From positions 124,001 through 188,000 of the forward strand of contig WTXI01000014.1 of the NCBI GenBank assembly GCA_022376515.1: a stretch of DNA of 64,000 nucleotides. Direction: 5' to 3'. The notes under the pieces are model-generated. The model saw only the letters and a list, made by a program, of their open reading frames with translations, was not told the DNA's origin and searched no databases. Origin of the DNA: Lactifluus volemus (lineage: Eukaryota; Basidiomycota; Agaricomycetes; Russulales; Russulaceae). A program made the position numbers and the translations under genes. Shown here piece after piece: positions 62,314-64,000 of this stretch; the stretch's first letter is position 1, and the number at the start of each line of letters is the position of its first letter.

Positions 62314-64000
62314 ATGTCCACCCTTCGATTTCATATCCAACATACCCTTCCTCCCACCTTTTCCCCAAGGCTGGGCACTCTCTCGCTTCAACGCCATTCG
62401 GATAATATCGAGATTGATACACCAAGTCTGATAACTTGCACATCGCGAGGACTCGTTCCCCATCTTTCTGGTGACCACACCAGAGTTTCTGAGGCCATCC
62501 GATGGTTAAACGTGCCTTTGAATCCTTGTGAGTGAGTCGCAATCGACAAAGAATCAAAATTTGCCCCACCAACTAGCACTGCCAGCTTGGAACTCTCTCC
62601 ACCGCTTCCGACGCTCCACCCTGGCCCTTACCCGTTACACTCATGCCTCGGTTTCCGCCCAAAACACCACATCCTATCCATGACATTGAGGGACCCCGCG
62701 GACGATAGGGATATGCCTCCTAATGGTAATGATTTTGTCTCCGCCCTCTGTCTGCACGGCGTGCGCAAGGTCTACCTCTTTCCCCTTAATGACACGTCCT
62801 TCTCGCACGGCTTATCTTCTCCGTAGGTAACACCGGACGAATGGAGGGAGTACGTCCACTCGGCGCAACCAGATGTCGTCGTGGCACTTTCCGATATCCC
62901 TTCCACATCTGGCTCACATTCGCAGAAGCGGATAACCAAAAGCATCGAGCGTTCCGCATCCTGGCTCGCAAATATCCTTCGTCCACTCTCCGGTAGACAC
63001 GTTGCCGCCGCAGTCACCAAAATCTCCGGAAACCCCGCTTCTCAACTTCTAAACGTGTTCGTTCATATGGCCGGCGGTACGACCCCCGCCGCGAGGCAAG
63101 CCTTTGCCCAATCCTTACTCGAGCCCCTCTTCGATAAGGATGCCGCGGCCATCGAACCTCTGAACAACCTTGATCAGGGCGTGCTGGGCTACGTCTTCAA
63201 CCTTGCCCCCTTGCACAAATCGCTTTCCCCGACACCTCTTCATCACCACGGCGCCGCATCGAAAAATGGCTTTGTGGCGGTAATCGACCTCTTCGCCACG
63301 CCGCCCGCACCCTCGGCGACCGCACAGATCATCTCCCTGATCCGCGTATCGCTCGAGCCTCTCCCCGCCACCAAACCGCGCGTCGTGCACTCTGCGGGCT
63401 CACCGCACGAGATCCTCGCGCTCATCCGGGACGTTGGCATCGACCTCTTCGATGCCCATTGGGCACAACGTGCCGCCGACGTTGGCGTCGCCCTCGATTT
63501 CGTTTTCCCAGCTCCCCACGTGGCGGCACCCCCACGCGAGATCGGACACAACTTGTACGACAAACGTTATTCCCACGACTTTTCCCCGTTTGCCGATGCG
63601 CTGCAGAGTTGTTCTTCTGTGCAACAAGGTGACACTCGACCTCGGTGTCCCTGCATTGCATGTGGCCCTGAACGGCCAAGCGATATCCTGATGCATAGTT
63701 GCGTGGACGAAGCACCCCCGCACATACGCCGTTACCATACACGCGCGCATATGTGCATCACCTTCTTCACACGCACGAGATGTCGGCGCATACACTTCTC
63801 ACGCTGCACAACCTTGCTGTGCTTGATACGTTTTTTGTGGGCGTGCGACACGTCCTGTCTGAACAACCCGAGACATTTTCACACGAAGTCACGCGGTTCG
63901 AGCAAACTTATGATGGGAAACTCGGCGTTCTCGCAGAGGCGAGAAAGATATGGACTGAGGTTTCACTTGCACGAGGGAAGGGTAGACTGGCACGGGAAAG
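62314..64000 (+). CDS. QTRT2: queuine tRNA-ribosyltransferase accessory subunit-like (QTRT2), partial
   Basis: A TGT-fold protein that runs off the right edge. Recognised blocks: TPSLITCTSRGLVPHLS, LSMTLRDPADDRDMPPNG, VTPDEWREYVHSAQPDVVV, FVHMAGGTTPAARQAFA, SAGSPHEILALIRDVGIDL, FDAHWAQRAADVGVALDF, CPCIAC (zinc ligands with a later His) and MSAHTLLTLHNLAVLDTF. With a catalytic partner this subunit helps put queuine into the anticodon wobble position of tRNAs for Asp, Asn, His and Tyr. An intron at about 62770-62826 keeps frame. An in-frame TGA near 62530 may hide an intron. The C run at 63715-63719 needs one more base to keep the frame. Confidence 0.83.

Overview
The window is nuclear DNA of a filamentous basidiomycete, most likely a mushroom-forming Agaricomycete. 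The evidence is dense genes split by many 45-65 bp introns, basidiomycete-type families (alpha-1,3-glucan synthase, copper-fist factor, F-box proteins, a Goodbye-NACHT-ankyrin protein, a STE3-type receptor fragment) and the lack of any operon-like layout. No species is claimed.

Left third (1-21 kb): the 3' two thirds of an alpha-1,3-glucan synthase gene (+), an unrecognised protein, an AlkB-like dioxygenase, a gene-poor 1.9 kb stretch, a minus-strand NLR-like gene (Goodbye-NACHT-ankyrin), a dead exportin-1 fragment, GPC1 (glycerophosphocholine acyltransferase), a small PEX39-like candidate and a complete cytochrome P450.

Mobile and rearranged zone (21-39 kb): two non-autonomous Helitrons lie head to tail at 21191-24002, and the second carries a spliced-structure fragment of a STE3 pheromone receptor. 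Next come a 5'-truncated SNF2 helicase fragment bordered by a dispersed repeat, an unrecognised gene, EAF3/MRG15 and TYR1. From 30.3 to 38.7 kb there is a mosaic of duplicated debris: a PRP43 relic, inverted pieces of the HMG-CoA lyase 5' end, an MLP1/TPR relic, and two copies of a segment that each contain a tiny predicted secreted protein. The second copy is split by an F-box gene whose tail is a 21-bp minisatellite coding for heptads.

Right third (39-64 kb) is mostly ordinary housekeeping: Hikeshi/OPI10, a USP-like protein lacking recognisable catalytic boxes, DUS3, PRP43, a gene-poor interval with PRP43 scraps, HMG-CoA lyase, RRP9, alanine aminotransferase, a copper-fist regulator, CLF1 and the start of a QTRT2-like gene that runs off the window. 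RNA metabolism is well represented (PRP43, CLF1, RRP9, DUS3, QTRT2), but nothing suggests these neighbours are co-regulated.

A caution for users: several otherwise conserved genes carry single-base frame breaks, most of them repaired by adding one base to a short homopolymer. These look like assembly or sequencing errors. By contrast the PRP43 and exportin relics carry true nonsense codons and deletions. All intron coordinates were read by eye.
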